A stretch of DNA of 64,000 nt from Jannaschia donghaensis (GTDB taxonomy: Bacteria; Pseudomonadota; Alphaproteobacteria; Rhodobacterales; Rhodobacteraceae): positions 811,568 through 875,567 of the forward strand of contig NZ_CXSU01000012.1 of NCBI RefSeq assembly GCF_001403795.1, read 5' to 3'. Positions within the stretch are counted from its first letter, which is position 1. Each line of letters starts with the position of its first letter. The translations under genes and the position numbers were made by a program. This document shows, piece after piece, positions 1 to 9,154 of the stretch. The notes below the pieces were generated by a model that saw only the letters and a list, made by a program, of their open reading frames with translations, did no database searches and was not told the DNA's origin.

Positions 1-1
1 T

Positions 2-1330
2 TTGACAGACGCGGCGGCGGTTGTGGAATGGAACGCCATGACCACGGCATTCCTGGCCCACGGTGCGGCCACGCCCGTCCATCTGGGACGCCTGTTGGAG
101 CTGGCCCCCGACTTCGCCGCCGCCCATGCAGTTAAAGGCCTGTTCTATGCCTTGCTGGGGCGGCGTGAACTTCTGGCCGAGGCGGGGGCCGCGCTGTCGC
201 AGGCGGACGCGCTGTTGCAGGGGGCAAACCCGCGCGAACGGGGCCTTGTGGACGCGCTGCGACATGTTCTGGCGGGCAACCTGACCCATGCCGTCGGATC
301 GCTGGAAGCCGTGCTGGCCGCCGCGCCATCCGACACCCTGGCCATGAAGCTGAGCCACGCGTTGCGCTTCGTTCTGGGGGACGGAACGGGAATGCGTCAT
401 TCGATCGAAGCCGTCCTGCCGCATTACGCCGACGACCATGCGGGACGCGGGTATCTTCTGGGATGTCACGCTTTCGCATTGGAGGAGACGGGCGAATATG
501 CCCGCGCCGCATTGACGGGACGCGCCGCGCTGACGCTGGCCCCCGACGATGCCTGGGGTCTTCATGCGGTCGCGCATGTCCATGATATGACGGCCGATGC
601 CAAAGGCGGCCTCGACTGGCTGGACGGGCGGGAACAGGCATGGGCGCATTGCAACAATTTCCGGTTCCACGTCTGGTGGCACAAGGCGTTGATGATGTTG
701 GACCTGGGCCGGACGGATGCTGCGCTTGACCTGTACGACAGCCAGATTCGGGCCGAAAAGACGGACGATTACCGCGATATTTCCAACGCGACGTCGCTGC
801 TGTGCCGGTTGGAGTTGGACGGCGTCGATGTCGGCGACCGGTGGGAGGAACTGGCCGATCTGTCTGAAACGCGGACCGAGGACGGCTGTCTGATCTTCGC
901 CGATCTGCATTACCTACTGGCCCTTAGCCACGAGAACCGGGACGAGGCCGTCGCCCGGATGATGGCGCGATTGTCTGCCGATGCGGAGCGGTCGACCAAC
1001 GACGTGGAAATGCGCATGGCTGTCCCCGGTCTGAACGCCGCGAAGGGGCTGGAAGCGTTTGGTGATGGCGATTACCACCTGGCTTTCGCCGCCCTGTCGC
1101 GGGCGCGCCCGCACATGCAGCACGCCGGCGGAAGCCACGCCCAACGCGATGTGTTCGAGCGTTTGACTATCGACGCCGGGCTTCGGGCCGGGCAGTTCGC
1201 GAATGTTGAGGTCCTGCTGGCCGATCGGACGGCGCGTCGCGGGGGGCACGAAGACGGTTACGCCGCGGCGCGGCGGCAAATGATCGCCCGTGCCGCCGCC
1301 AGCGCTTGCAGGCAAGGCGCGACCGCGTAA
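2..1330 (+). CDS. TPR-repeat protein, TTC38-like, 5' end cut by window edge
   Basis: This is a soluble, Ala/Leu-rich helical protein made of tetratricopeptide-like helix pairs, for example around LGRLLELAPDFAAAHAVKG and GRAALTLAPDDAWGLHAVAHV. The H-AVAHVHDM and WHKALMMLDLG segments recall the bacterial homologues of the eukaryotic TTC38 family, whose biochemical role is not established. The frame is open to the first base. A TTG at position 2 is the only possible start, but family members begin roughly 15 residues further upstream, so I treat the 5' end as missing. The stop lies 35 bp before opgC on the same strand, so the gene may share that transcript. It has no signal peptide or membrane segment. 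Confidence 0.7.
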   Translation: MTDAAAVVEWNAMTTAFLAHGAATPVHLGRLLELAPDFAAAHAVKGLFYALLGRRELLAEAGAALSQADALLQGANPRERGLVDALRHVLAGNLTHAVGSLEAVLAAAPSDTLAMKLSHALRFVLGDGTGMRHSIEAVLPHYADDHAGRGYLLGCHAFALEETGEYARAALTGRAALTLAPDDAWGLHAVAHVHDMTADAKGGLDWLDGREQAWAHCNNFRFHVWWHKALMMLDLGRTDAALDLYDSQIRAEKTDDYRDISNATSLLCRLELDGVDVGDRWEELADLSETRTEDGCLIFADLHYLLALSHENRDEAVARMMARLSADAERSTNDVEMRMAVPGLNAAKGLEAFGDGDYHLAFAALSRARPHMQHAGGSHAQRDVFERLTIDAGLRAGQFANVEVLLADRTARRGGHEDGYAAARRQMIARAAASACRQGATA

Positions 1331-1365
1331 GGAGCGGTGCAAGCCATCAGAGATCCATCAAGCCC

Positions 1366-2664
1366 ATGAACCGCAGCGCCCCCGTCACACCAGCCACCGC
1401 CATCTCCGTCACGACGGCGACGGCGGGCAAGGCGGTCCGCGATCCGCGGCTCGACTTTTTCCGGGGTATGGCGATGTTCGTCATTCTGGTCGCGCACACG
1501 CCCGGAAACGCTTGGACGTCTTGGATTTATCCGGCGCGGTGGGCGTTTTCGGATGCGACGGAGATCTTCGTCTTCTGCTCGGGCATGGCGTCGGCCATTG
1601 CATTCGGGCGGTCTTTCGACCGGGCGGGGTGGGCCTTCGGGACGGCGCGCGTCGGCTATCGCATCTGGCAGATCTACTGGGCGCATATCGCCATGTTCGT
1701 CGCCATCGCCACGATGCTGGCGGCGATCGACGCAAGCGGCTGGCATCCTGACAAGGAATACATCGGCAGCCTGAACCTCTGGAAGGTCTTTGCCGATCCG
1801 GCCCCGCAGTTGATCGGCCTGATGACCTTGACCTACGTGCCCAATTACTTCGACATCCTGCCCATGTATATGGTCGTTCTGGCCTTCATGCCGGTCTTCA
1901 TCTTGGTCGGTCGGCGGTCGGTTCCGGCGCTCGTGGCGCTGTCGGTCGGGATCTGGCTGCTGGCGCAGCGCGTCATCCTGGAGCCGCTGGGCCTTGGCGC
2001 TCTGCATCTCAACTTCCCGGCGGAGCCTTGGTCGGACCGCGAATGGTTCTTCAATCCCTTCGGCTGGCAATTGATATTCTTCACCGGTTTCGCCTTGATG
2101 CGCGGCTGGATTCCGGCCCCGCCGGTCCGGACCTGGCTGATCGTGCTCTGCGCGGTCTTCGCCGTCGCCTGCATTTTGTTGTCCAACGTCGGGTTCCGGT
2201 TGTTCCAGACCGACCTCGTCCGCGATGCCTATGTCGCAGCGACGGGCTGCGTGGAGACGGGGTTCGGGCGCTGCAATCCGGTGTTCGACTTCCGCCAGAC
2301 CTTTGAGGGTTGGTTCAACAAGTCCGATTTCGGCATTCTGCGCTATCTCAACCATCTGGCGATCGCGTATCTGTTCTGGGTCGCGGCCGGAACGCACGGT
2401 CACCGTCTGGTCGCCGCCGGAAAGGGGGCCGCCGCACGCATCTGGGACGAATTCGTCACCGTCGTGATGAAGGTCGGACAGCAGAGCCTTGCCGTCTTCG
2501 TCTTCTCGATGGGGCTGGCGCGGGTGAACGGCTATCTTCTCGACGTGATCGGGCGCAATGGGTTCACTTGGGCGCTGATCAATATCACCGGCTTCGGCCT
2601 CTGCATTGCTTGCGCCTACTGCGCGGGCTGGTTCAAATCCCAACCCTGGAGGGCGACGCGATGA
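1366..2664 (+). CDS. opgC: OpgC family membrane protein (osmoregulated periplasmic glucan succinylation)
   Basis: The 432-residue protein has about ten predicted membrane helices. Its N-terminus RDPRLDFFRGMAMFVILVAH is characteristic of the OpgC family of acyltransferase-like membrane proteins, which add succinyl groups to periplasmic glucans. I chose the ATG at 1366 (MNRSAPVT). An upstream in-frame start at 1306 would overlap the preceding gene and add no family sequence. The stop overlaps the opgG start by ATGA at 2661, so translation is probably coupled. The position directly in front of opgG and opgH, the glucan synthesis genes, strongly supports the call. The ribosome binding site is weak, with a GGAG about 30 bases upstream. 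Confidence 0.88.
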   Translation: MNRSAPVTPATAISVTTATAGKAVRDPRLDFFRGMAMFVILVAHTPGNAWTSWIYPARWAFSDATEIFVFCSGMASAIAFGRSFDRAGWAFGTARVGYRIWQIYWAHIAMFVAIATMLAAIDASGWHPDKEYIGSLNLWKVFADPAPQLIGLMTLTYVPNYFDILPMYMVVLAFMPVFILVGRRSVPALVALSVGIWLLAQRVILEPLGLGALHLNFPAEPWSDREWFFNPFGWQLIFFTGFALMRGWIPAPPVRTWLIVLCAVFAVACILLSNVGFRLFQTDLVRDAYVAATGCVETGFGRCNPVFDFRQTFEGWFNKSDFGILRYLNHLAIAYLFWVAAGTHGHRLVAAGKGAAARIWDEFVTVVMKVGQQSLAVFVFSMGLARVNGYLLDVIGRNGFTWALINITGFGLCIACAYCAGWFKSQPWRATR

Positions 2665-4211
2665 GACGACGCAGCGTTCTGACAGGCGTGTCAGCACTGG
2701 CTTTGATGGGCCCGGTCGCGGCAAGGGCCGCGATGCCGCGCTTCATCGAAACGACGCCTTTCGGCCCGGATACGGTTCGGCAGATGGCAGAGGATCTGTC
2801 GAAATCGGATTATGTGCCCCGCGACGAAGTGCCGGCGGAATGGCGCGACCTGACCTACGATGAATACCGGAAAATCTGGTTCGACACCCGCAACGCCGTC
2901 TGGTCCGAGGTCGACCTGCCGTTCGAAATGGATCTGTTTCACCCCGGTTTGTATTTCCCGCGCGCGGTCGAGATCGATGTGGTCCGTGCGGGTACGTCGA
3001 ACCGCCTCGCCTTCGATTTCGATCTGTTCGACAAGACCGACGATGCCCCCGACCTGCCGGTGAACGAGACCATGGGATACTCCGGTCTGCGTCTGCGTCA
3101 CCAGTTCGAGGGGGACTCGAACCACCGCGAGTTTGCCGTGTTCCAAGGGGCCAGCTACTTCCGCGCGATCGGGGCAGAGCAATCCTATGGCCTGTCCGCG
3201 CGCGGCCTAGCCCTGCGCACGGGCGACCCCGACGGAGAGGAGTTTCCCGACTTCATCCAATTCTGGGTGCAGGAACCCGCCCCCGGCGATCCGGACATCG
3301 TCGTTCATGCCCTGATGGACAGCCCGTCGTCCACCGGCGCGTTCCGCTTCCGCATCACGCCGGGCACCGCCTGCGAAATGCACGTGGACTGCACGCTGTA
3401 TCCACGCGTCGATCTGGATCATGCGGGCATCGCGCCCCTGACGTCGATGTTCCTCTACGATCAGACGAACCGGCCCCGTTTCCCGGATTTTCGCCCCGCG
3501 ATTCACGACAGCGATGGTCTGCTGGTCTGGAACGGTGCCGGAGAGATGCTCTGGCGGCCGCTCGCCAATCCGGTCGCGCTGCAGGTAAGCAGCTTCGTGG
3601 ACGAAAACCCGCGCGGCTTCGGCCTGATGCAGCGCGCGCGCAAGTTGTCCGATTTCGCCGATCTGGAGGCGCATTACCATGAGCGCCCCAGCCTGTGGAT
3701 CGAGCCGGAGGGCGACTGGGGGCAGGGCGTCGTCCGCCTGGTCGAGATTCCGTCGGATCAAGAGATATATGACAACATCGTCGCCTATTGGCGCCCGAAG
3801 GATCCGCTGGCTGCGGGTCAGGAACATCGTTTTGCCTACCGGATGTTATGGTCCGACGAACGCACGCGCGTCGCACCGCCGCGCCGCACGAATGTCGCAA
3901 GGGTCCTGAACACGCATATGGGCCTCAGCTTCAATCGTGATGCCTGGTTGGTGGCGATCGACTTCGACGCGCATCCTGTGCTCGACGCCCTGACTGAATT
4001 GTACGGTGCCATCAACGGGGCGACGGTGTTCATAGGGGCGCGGGTGGATACGACACCGGGCGTCCTGCAGCGCAATCCGGAAACCGGCGGCACGCGTCTC
4101 GCGTTTCAATTCGATCCCGGCGATCAGGATGCGGTCGAGCTGCGTGCGCAGATCTTCGTCGATGGGGCCGCTGTGACGGAGGTCTGGCTGTATCGGTGGA
4201 CGCGGTCATGA
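2661..4211 (+). CDS. opgG: Glucan biosynthesis protein OpgG (MdoG family)
   Basis: This 516-residue periplasmic protein of the OpgG/OpgD family is needed to build or branch the glucan backbone after export. The N-terminus MRRRSVLTGVSALALMGP is a signal sequence with a run of arginines, so Tat export is possible. The mature part starts near residue 24 and shows family signatures such as WFDTRNAVWSEVDLPFEMDL, HPGLYFPRAV and the C-terminal WLYRWTR. The start is fixed by GGAGGG at 2648 and by the ATGA overlap with opgC. The gene ends inside the start of opgH. The alternative name OpgD is possible, because OpgG and OpgD are paralogues and only one is present here. Confidence 0.9.
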   Translation: MRRRSVLTGVSALALMGPVAARAAMPRFIETTPFGPDTVRQMAEDLSKSDYVPRDEVPAEWRDLTYDEYRKIWFDTRNAVWSEVDLPFEMDLFHPGLYFPRAVEIDVVRAGTSNRLAFDFDLFDKTDDAPDLPVNETMGYSGLRLRHQFEGDSNHREFAVFQGASYFRAIGAEQSYGLSARGLALRTGDPDGEEFPDFIQFWVQEPAPGDPDIVVHALMDSPSSTGAFRFRITPGTACEMHVDCTLYPRVDLDHAGIAPLTSMFLYDQTNRPRFPDFRPAIHDSDGLLVWNGAGEMLWRPLANPVALQVSSFVDENPRGFGLMQRARKLSDFADLEAHYHERPSLWIEPEGDWGQGVVRLVEIPSDQEIYDNIVAYWRPKDPLAAGQEHRFAYRMLWSDERTRVAPPRRTNVARVLNTHMGLSFNRDAWLVAIDFDAHPVLDALTELYGAINGATVFIGARVDTTPGVLQRNPETGGTRLAFQFDPGDQDAVELRAQIFVDGAAVTEVWLYRWTRS

Positions 4212-6058
4212 CGCAGGACGTGCCGCATATGACGATGCCACCGGTGGCCCCGATGGCCCACCCGCGGCAGGACCTGTCGCGGCGGTTCCACGACCAGGCG
4301 GCCCCGGCGCTGACCCCCGATACCGATGCGATCATCTGGCGTCTGGGCACGTTCCTGCCCGCGGCGATCGGCACGGCGGCGTTGCTTTGGGCGTTTCTGT
4401 CGTGGTTCGCGAACGACGGGACCAGTTGGGCCGAAGGTCTGCTGGCCGTTCTGATCGGAGCGGGGTTCTTCTGGATCGCGCTGACGTTCGTGACGGTCCT
4501 GGCCGGGTCGGGGGCGCTGTTGCGTCGCACGGGGACCGAGACGGGGGCAATCACGCCCCTGGACGTGGCCCTTCTGGTACCGGTCCACGAGGAGGCACCT
4601 TGGGACGTCTTCGGCAACGCGGCCGCCATGATGGAACGGTTGCAGGCCGATCCGGGCGTGCACCGCTGGTCGCTTTACATCCTGTCGGACACCCGCAACC
4701 CGGACCGCGCCGCGCAGGAGGAGATAGCCTATGCCACGCTCAGCGCGCGGATGCCGGGGGTGTCGCTGTGGTACCGTAGGCGCGCGGACAACGTGGACAA
4801 GAAGGTCGGCAACCTGGCGCAATGGGTGGAGCAATGGGGCGGGGCCCATGATGCGATGCTGGTGATGGACGCGGACAGCCTGATGTCGGCGCAGGCCATC
4901 CACGCACTGGCCGATACGATGGGGCGCGACGCCTCGGCCGGTCTGATCCAGTCGTTCCCAATGCTGATAGGGGCGCGCAGCCTGTTCGCACGCAGTCAGC
5001 AATTCGCCAACGCCGTCTATGGCGTCGCCCTGGCGGAAGGCTTGGCGCGCTGGACCGGGCGGGAGGGCAATTACTGGGGCCACAACGCCATCATCCGGCT
5101 GAAGGCTTTTGCGGCCAGCGCCGGGCTGCCCCATGTTCGCGGTCTGCGTGGGTCCGACAATCTGATCCTGAGCCACGATTTCGTGGAGGCGGGCCTGCTG
5201 CGTCGCGCCGGCTGGTCGGTGCGGTTTCTGCCCCGACTGCGCGGCAGCTATGAGGAGACGCCGCCGACCCTCATCGACCACGTCATCCGCGACCGTCGCT
5301 GGTGTCGCGGGAACTTGCAGCATCTGGGATTGCTGGGCACGCGGGGCCTGCATTCGCTGTCGCGGTTTCATATGTTCCACGGCGCGATGGGATATCTGCT
5401 GTCCCCGCTCTGGTTCCTGCTGCTGACGCTTTGGGCGGTGATCGGCGTGTCCGAGGAACGGTCGATCATCAACTATTTCTCGCCCGAGAATCCCACGATC
5501 CCGAACTGGCCCGAAATGTCGCCCGTCAATCACGTCTGGCTGATGGTCACGATGTACGCCCTGCTGCTGGCCCCCAAGCTGGTCGGGGCATCGGCGCTGA
5601 TCGCGTCGGGCACACCGGTGTCGCGCATGGGCGGGCCGCTTCGGTTTTTGGGGTCCCTGACGCTCGAAATCCTTGTGTCGATTGCCTATGCGCCGATCCT
5701 GATGGTGCAGCAGACGTTGGCCGTTTTTTCCGCGCTGACGGGACGCAAACTGGACTGGTCGGCGCAATCGCGCGACGGCCCGGCCCAGTCCTGGGGCACC
5801 GTGCTGCGCTTCCACGCGTTCGAGACGTTTCTGGGCGCGCTCCTGCTGGCCGGCATGGCGACGGGTTACGTCTCCTATTGGCTGATCCCGATCATGGGCA
5901 GTCTGGTCCTGGCCGCTCCGCTGTCGCGGCTGTCTGGCGTGAACGTTCCAGGATCGATGGCAACCCCGCAGGAGACTCGCGCGCCGCTGGTGGCGAAACG
6001 TGCGGGTCGTTGGCGGGCCGAATTGCGCGCGACGCTAGGCGTCACTCCGGCCGAGTAG
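4208..6058 (+). CDS. opgH: Glucans biosynthesis glucosyltransferase OpgH (MdoH)
   Basis: This inner-membrane family 2 glycosyltransferase polymerises UDP-glucose into the linear glucan and passes it to the periplasm. The 616-residue protein has membrane helices near residues 46-68 and 77-100. A cytosolic GT-A domain follows, with VPVHEEAP (124-131), the DAD metal site (221-223) and the RDRRWCRGNLQH acceptor motif (361-372). Several C-terminal helices follow. I prefer the ATG at 4208 because it makes an ATGA overlap with opgG and has GGTGGA seven bases upstream. An in-frame GTG at 4196 is the alternative. It is the last gene of the opgC-opgG-opgH unit, and the next gene is convergent only 9 bases away. 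Confidence 0.92.
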   Translation: MTQDVPHMTMPPVAPMAHPRQDLSRRFHDQAAPALTPDTDAIIWRLGTFLPAAIGTAALLWAFLSWFANDGTSWAEGLLAVLIGAGFFWIALTFVTVLAGSGALLRRTGTETGAITPLDVALLVPVHEEAPWDVFGNAAAMMERLQADPGVHRWSLYILSDTRNPDRAAQEEIAYATLSARMPGVSLWYRRRADNVDKKVGNLAQWVEQWGGAHDAMLVMDADSLMSAQAIHALADTMGRDASAGLIQSFPMLIGARSLFARSQQFANAVYGVALAEGLARWTGREGNYWGHNAIIRLKAFAASAGLPHVRGLRGSDNLILSHDFVEAGLLRRAGWSVRFLPRLRGSYEETPPTLIDHVIRDRRWCRGNLQHLGLLGTRGLHSLSRFHMFHGAMGYLLSPLWFLLLTLWAVIGVSEERSIINYFSPENPTIPNWPEMSPVNHVWLMVTMYALLLAPKLVGASALIASGTPVSRMGGPLRFLGSLTLEILVSIAYAPILMVQQTLAVFSALTGRKLDWSAQSRDGPAQSWGTVLRFHAFETFLGALLLAGMATGYVSYWLIPIMGSLVLAAPLSRLSGVNVPGSMATPQETRAPLVAKRAGRWRAELRATLGVTPAE

Positions 6059-6067
6059 GGTCGCGCA

Positions 6068-6895
6068 TCAACTTTCGGGAAGGCCCTCGAACCAGTCGAG
6101 CATCATGTCCGCCCATCCCGCCGGTACGCCATGCCCGCCCGGAAACAACGCAAACTCCAATGCCGTGCCATCGTCGCAGGTCCAATAACGGCGCAGGAAA
6201 TCGCCCGTGGTCCGCTTGCCGCTCGCATCGGGGCGTGCACATCCGTTCGCATCGCGGAACAGCGACAGACCTTCCAGGATATCGCCCTGAAGATAGCGGC
6301 CGTTGCCAAGGGGCCGACCCTCCAGCGGAACGGTTCCGTCCGTCCAGCCATGCGTCTGGAACAGCCGGACCGGTCCGTCGCAACTGTCGGGATGCGGACG
6401 CCAGAACCCACCCGAAACCGGCGCGTAGGCCGCAAAGCTTTCGGGCGCGTCGCAGGCAAGGGAGGTGACCATGAACGCCCCGGCCGAAAATCCGGCCAGG
6501 ATGACGTTATCCGGGTCGACGTCGTGCCGCTGCGCCGCATCGGCGACCACCTCGTCGAAGAAGGCAGCTTCGTCGCGCGGCGTCTCGCGGACGACATCCA
6601 TCCGAAACGACCATATGCCGCCGCTGCGATCGCTGCGCCAAGGCAGTCCATCGGGCGCGATGACAGCGTATCCCCGATCGGTGATGGCCTTGACCGTTCC
6701 CGTCATGCCCAGCGTTCCTCGCCCGGTGCCGCCCGCGCCGTGCAGGAAGATCACCGCCGGTATCGGCCCTTCGACGTCCGGCAGGGCGACGCGGTAGTCC
6801 CCCATCGGGACGCCGCACGCCGGTTCATCCCGTGTGCACGCCGCCGCCGGACCCGCCGCCGTCAGCGCCAGCACGATACTTGCCAGCACCTTCAT
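6068..6895 (-). CDS. Secreted alpha/beta-hydrolase, LpqC / feruloyl-esterase or PHB-depolymerase-like
   Basis: The 275-residue protein has a cleavable signal peptide (MKVLASIVLALTAAGPAAA). The alpha/beta-hydrolase core carries an oxyanion-hole motif HGAGG (52-56), a nucleophile elbow GFSAGAF with Ser137, and a C-terminal GGHGVP histidine near residue 256. The layout fits the LpqC/esterase group that includes polyhydroxybutyrate depolymerases and feruloyl esterases. The substrate cannot be told from sequence, but secretion suggests an extracytoplasmic ester. The start overlaps the stop of the rhodanese gene by ATGA (6892-6895), so the two genes form an operon read leftwards. Several cysteines (20, 27 and later) could form disulfides. 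Confidence 0.8.
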   Translation of the reverse strand: MKVLASIVLALTAAGPAAACTRDEPACGVPMGDYRVALPDVEGPIPAVIFLHGAGGTGRGTLGMTGTVKAITDRGYAVIAPDGLPWRSDRSGGIWSFRMDVVRETPRDEAAFFDEVVADAAQRHDVDPDNVILAGFSAGAFMVTSLACDAPESFAAYAPVSGGFWRPHPDSCDGPVRLFQTHGWTDGTVPLEGRPLGNGRYLQGDILEGLSLFRDANGCARPDASGKRTTGDFLRRYWTCDDGTALEFALFPGGHGVPAGWADMMLDWFEGLPES

Positions 6896-7362
6896 CGCCG
6901 GACCACCGGCAGCCCGCGTTCAAGCCATCCCGGCCCTGCGGACGAGCCGAGCATTCCTTCGGGTATATCGATCACATTGGTGAATCCTGCTGCCTGCAGA
7001 CGCGCGCTGACGCGGTCGGAGCGAACGCCGCGGGCGCAGATCAGGGCGATCGGACGGTCCAGGTCACCGTCTGAATAATCACCCAGCGCCGCTAAGAAGT
7101 CGTCACGCCGCATGTCGAGCGGTCGGGCGCCTTCGGCAATGCCGGTCGCCTGCCATTCATCGGGACGGCGGATGTCGATCAGAAGGATATCCCCCGCGCG
7201 CGCCGCCGCCAACGCCTCGGGCGGAGTGAATTCGGAGCCTTCGAACCTGTCGCGCCGGGCGACGGCATATCCGGCGGACGTCACAAGCACCGTCGCACCG
7301 CCCGCGATCAAGAGAAACCGTCTGCGGGACGGACGTCTGAGGCGCGCGGAGATATGGGTCAT
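6892..7362 (-). CDS. Tat/Sec-exported rhodanese-domain protein
   Basis: This 156-residue protein has an N-terminal RRPSRRRFLLIAGGATVLV segment that looks like a twin-arginine export signal or an uncleaved anchor. A single rhodanese domain follows (residues 45-155). The probable active cysteine is Cys109 in ICARGVRS, matching the CxxGxRS loop of sulfurtransferases. LLIDIRRPDEW is the usual CH2A-like segment. It would act in the periplasm or on the membrane, perhaps in sulfur or thiol chemistry. It is translationally coupled to the downstream esterase gene. The upstream region is shared with divergent cheD. Confidence 0.82.
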   Translation of the reverse strand: MTHISARLRRPSRRRFLLIAGGATVLVTSAGYAVARRDRFEGSEFTPPEALAAARAGDILLIDIRRPDEWQATGIAEGARPLDMRRDDFLAALGDYSDGDLDRPIALICARGVRSDRVSARLQAAGFTNVIDIPEGMLGSSAGPGWLERGLPVVRR

Positions 7363-7428
7363 GGTGGCTCCTTCCGGATCTGGATAGCCCTGTCGTGGAT
7401 CGCCGCGAAATCACGATCAGGTGACGTC

Positions 7429-7443
7429 TTAGCGCAAAATTAG
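7429..7443 (+). promoter_or_regulatory. Candidate CtrA-type site upstream of cheD (TTAG-N7-TTAG)
   Basis: Two TTAG half-sites are separated by exactly seven bases (7429-7432 and 7440-7443), 35 bases before the cheD start. The alphaproteobacterial CtrA consensus is TTAA-N7-TTAA, so each half deviates at one base. CtrA controls motility and chemotaxis genes in many Rhodobacterales. The site lies in a short AT-rich patch within GC-rich DNA. Confidence 0.35.
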
Positions 7444-7477
7444 GAAAGAATCCGATACTTCGGCTGAAGCGATCGGG

Positions 7478-8062
7478 ATGAATGGAAGGCCGTCGATGCG
7501 GGAAAGTGCAATTCGCCAGATCCGGGACCCGACCGTGTCCGCGGGATCGGGCGCGTCAGCTGATCGATGGCTGGAGGTGGGGCAGGGCGCGTTCGTCGTC
7601 AGCCGCGACCCATATCTTGTGCTGACCGCGACCCTGGGATCGTGCGTTGCCGTGATCTTTTACGACGCCGGAGCGCGGATCGGGGGCATGACCCATATTT
7701 TCCGCTGCGTCGATCCGGGACCGGCGGGCGGCGGTGCCGTCGTGGCCGAAATCGAGATGCTGGTAAACGCACTGATGCGCGAAGGATCGCCTCGGTCCAT
7801 CCTGCAGGCGCGGGTGGTGGGCGGTGCGCATATCCTGAATCGTGGTCGAAATGTCGGCGGGGCGATGGCCCATGTCGCGCTGGAATATCTTCAGGCCGAA
7901 CGGATCGACTTGGTCGATCACGACGTCGGGGGCATCCGCGCGCGGCGTATTGCGTTCAACCCGGTCGCCGGCGGGCTGATGGTGTCCTATCCGGGCAGCA
8001 TGATCACCGTGGCAGAGCCGTCGGACTTGCCCGCTCGCGACGATTCGACCGAGCTGTTCTGA
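7478..8062 (+). CDS. cheD: Chemoreceptor glutamine deamidase CheD
   Basis: CheD deamidates specific glutamines on methyl-accepting chemotaxis proteins, maturing them for methylation. The 194-residue protein carries the catalytic region TATLGSCVAV with nucleophile Cys56, the histidine in GGMTH (His73), and the GGA and N-GRNVGGAM segments of the family. An alternative ATG at 7496 would shorten it by six residues. The gene stands alone, about 21 kb from the chemotaxis operon at 28.7-33.7 kb, and has its own CtrA-like upstream site. The C-terminal 20 residues are a variable tail. Confidence 0.93.
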   Translation: MNGRPSMRESAIRQIRDPTVSAGSGASADRWLEVGQGAFVVSRDPYLVLTATLGSCVAVIFYDAGARIGGMTHIFRCVDPGPAGGGAVVAEIEMLVNALMREGSPRSILQARVVGGAHILNRGRNVGGAMAHVALEYLQAERIDLVDHDVGGIRARRIAFNPVAGGLMVSYPGSMITVAEPSDLPARDDSTELF

Positions 8063-8170
8063 CGGGTCGAGCCATCGACCGACGGCTGGCCTTGCGCGCG
8101 CCGGCCCGCTACGCCTGATACATGGGGCGCACGCGGATTGCGCGTCGGGTATCAGGGCGAGGAGACGGCG

Positions 8171-9007
8171 ATGAAGAAACTTGTGCTCACGGGGGCTGCC
8201 GGTCGGCTCGGCTCCTATCTGCGGGAGCCGCTGTCCAAGATGTGCGACACGCTCGTCTCCACCGATATCGCCGACGATATCGGCACGCTCTACCCCGGCG
8301 AGACCTATGTGAAGGGTGATCTGGCCAGTCTCGATGACATGATGAAGGTCTGCGAAGGCGCGGATATGATCGTGCATTTCGGTGCTTTCGTCGATGAGGG
8401 TCCGTTCGAGCAACTGCTCGGTCCGAATTTCATCGGGGCCTACAATGTCTGGGAAGCGGCGCACCGTCACGGCGCGCGGCGTGTCGTCTATGCCAGCTCC
8501 ATCCATGCGGTCGGCATGTACCCCAAGAACGAGTTCATCGGCACCGACGTGCCGCACCGCCCCGATACGTTCTACGGCCTTGCCAAGTGCTTCGCCGAAG
8601 ATCTGGGCCGCATGTACTGGGAAAAGCGCGGGTTGGAGAGCGTTCACATGCGCATCCTGTCGTGCGCGCAGGTCAACAACGCCCGCGCCCTTGGGTCGTG
8701 GCTGTCCTACGACGATCTGATCCAATTGGTCACGCGCTGCATCGAAACGCCGGTCACGGGCTTTTCCGTCATTTACGGCGTGTCGAATAACGACCGCGCG
8801 CCGGTCGACAACGCAAGTGCCAGCTTTCTTGGATATCGCCCGCAGGACAACGCGGAGGATTTCGCGGCCGAGGTGCTGGCGCAGACCGATCCGCTCGATC
8901 CGCAGGATTCGGGGCATATGTGCCACGGCGGACCCTTCGCAGCCGTCGATCTGGGGCAGTCGGGGCTTGCGAACATGACGATCGTCGACGACCGCAAGAC
9001 CACCTGA
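8171..9007 (+). CDS. NAD-dependent epimerase/dehydratase family protein, uronate-dehydrogenase-like
   Basis: This is a 278-residue short-chain (extended) dehydrogenase. It shows the dinucleotide motif TGAAGRLG (7-14), a catalytic serine region SSIHAVGMYP (109-118), and Tyr135 and Lys139 in YGLAK. The SSxHxxGxYP loop, the late RILSCAQVNNARALGSWLSYDD segment and the GVSNNDRAPVDN and LGYRPQDNAEDFA stretches closely resemble uronate dehydrogenase (Udh). That enzyme oxidises galacturonate or glucuronate to the aldarolactone. The start at 8171 has GAGGAGA upstream, and the longer open frame from 8138 has no such site. No other uronate genes are nearby, so the substrate is inferred from similarity only. 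Confidence 0.75.
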   Translation: MKKLVLTGAAGRLGSYLREPLSKMCDTLVSTDIADDIGTLYPGETYVKGDLASLDDMMKVCEGADMIVHFGAFVDEGPFEQLLGPNFIGAYNVWEAAHRHGARRVVYASSIHAVGMYPKNEFIGTDVPHRPDTFYGLAKCFAEDLGRMYWEKRGLESVHMRILSCAQVNNARALGSWLSYDDLIQLVTRCIETPVTGFSVIYGVSNNDRAPVDNASASFLGYRPQDNAEDFAAEVLAQTDPLDPQDSGHMCHGGPFAAVDLGQSGLANMTIVDDRKTT

Positions 9008-9154
9008 CCGTGCCGAATTTCCAAGGCTCTCGGATCGAAATCAGGGAAGCTCGATCTGGTGTGGCGTCTGGCGACGACCGGGGGATTTACATTTGAAGTG
9101 CGGGGTCGGCGGTGACAGGGTCGCGGCACGGGACGAACGGCGAAGGGGCCGGGA

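Noticed and set aside
4124-5815. A 563-residue minus-strand frame opposite opgH
   Set aside because: Antisense shadow: opgH shows the DAD and RDRRWCRGNLQH motifs on the plus strand and the antisense product is low-complexity.
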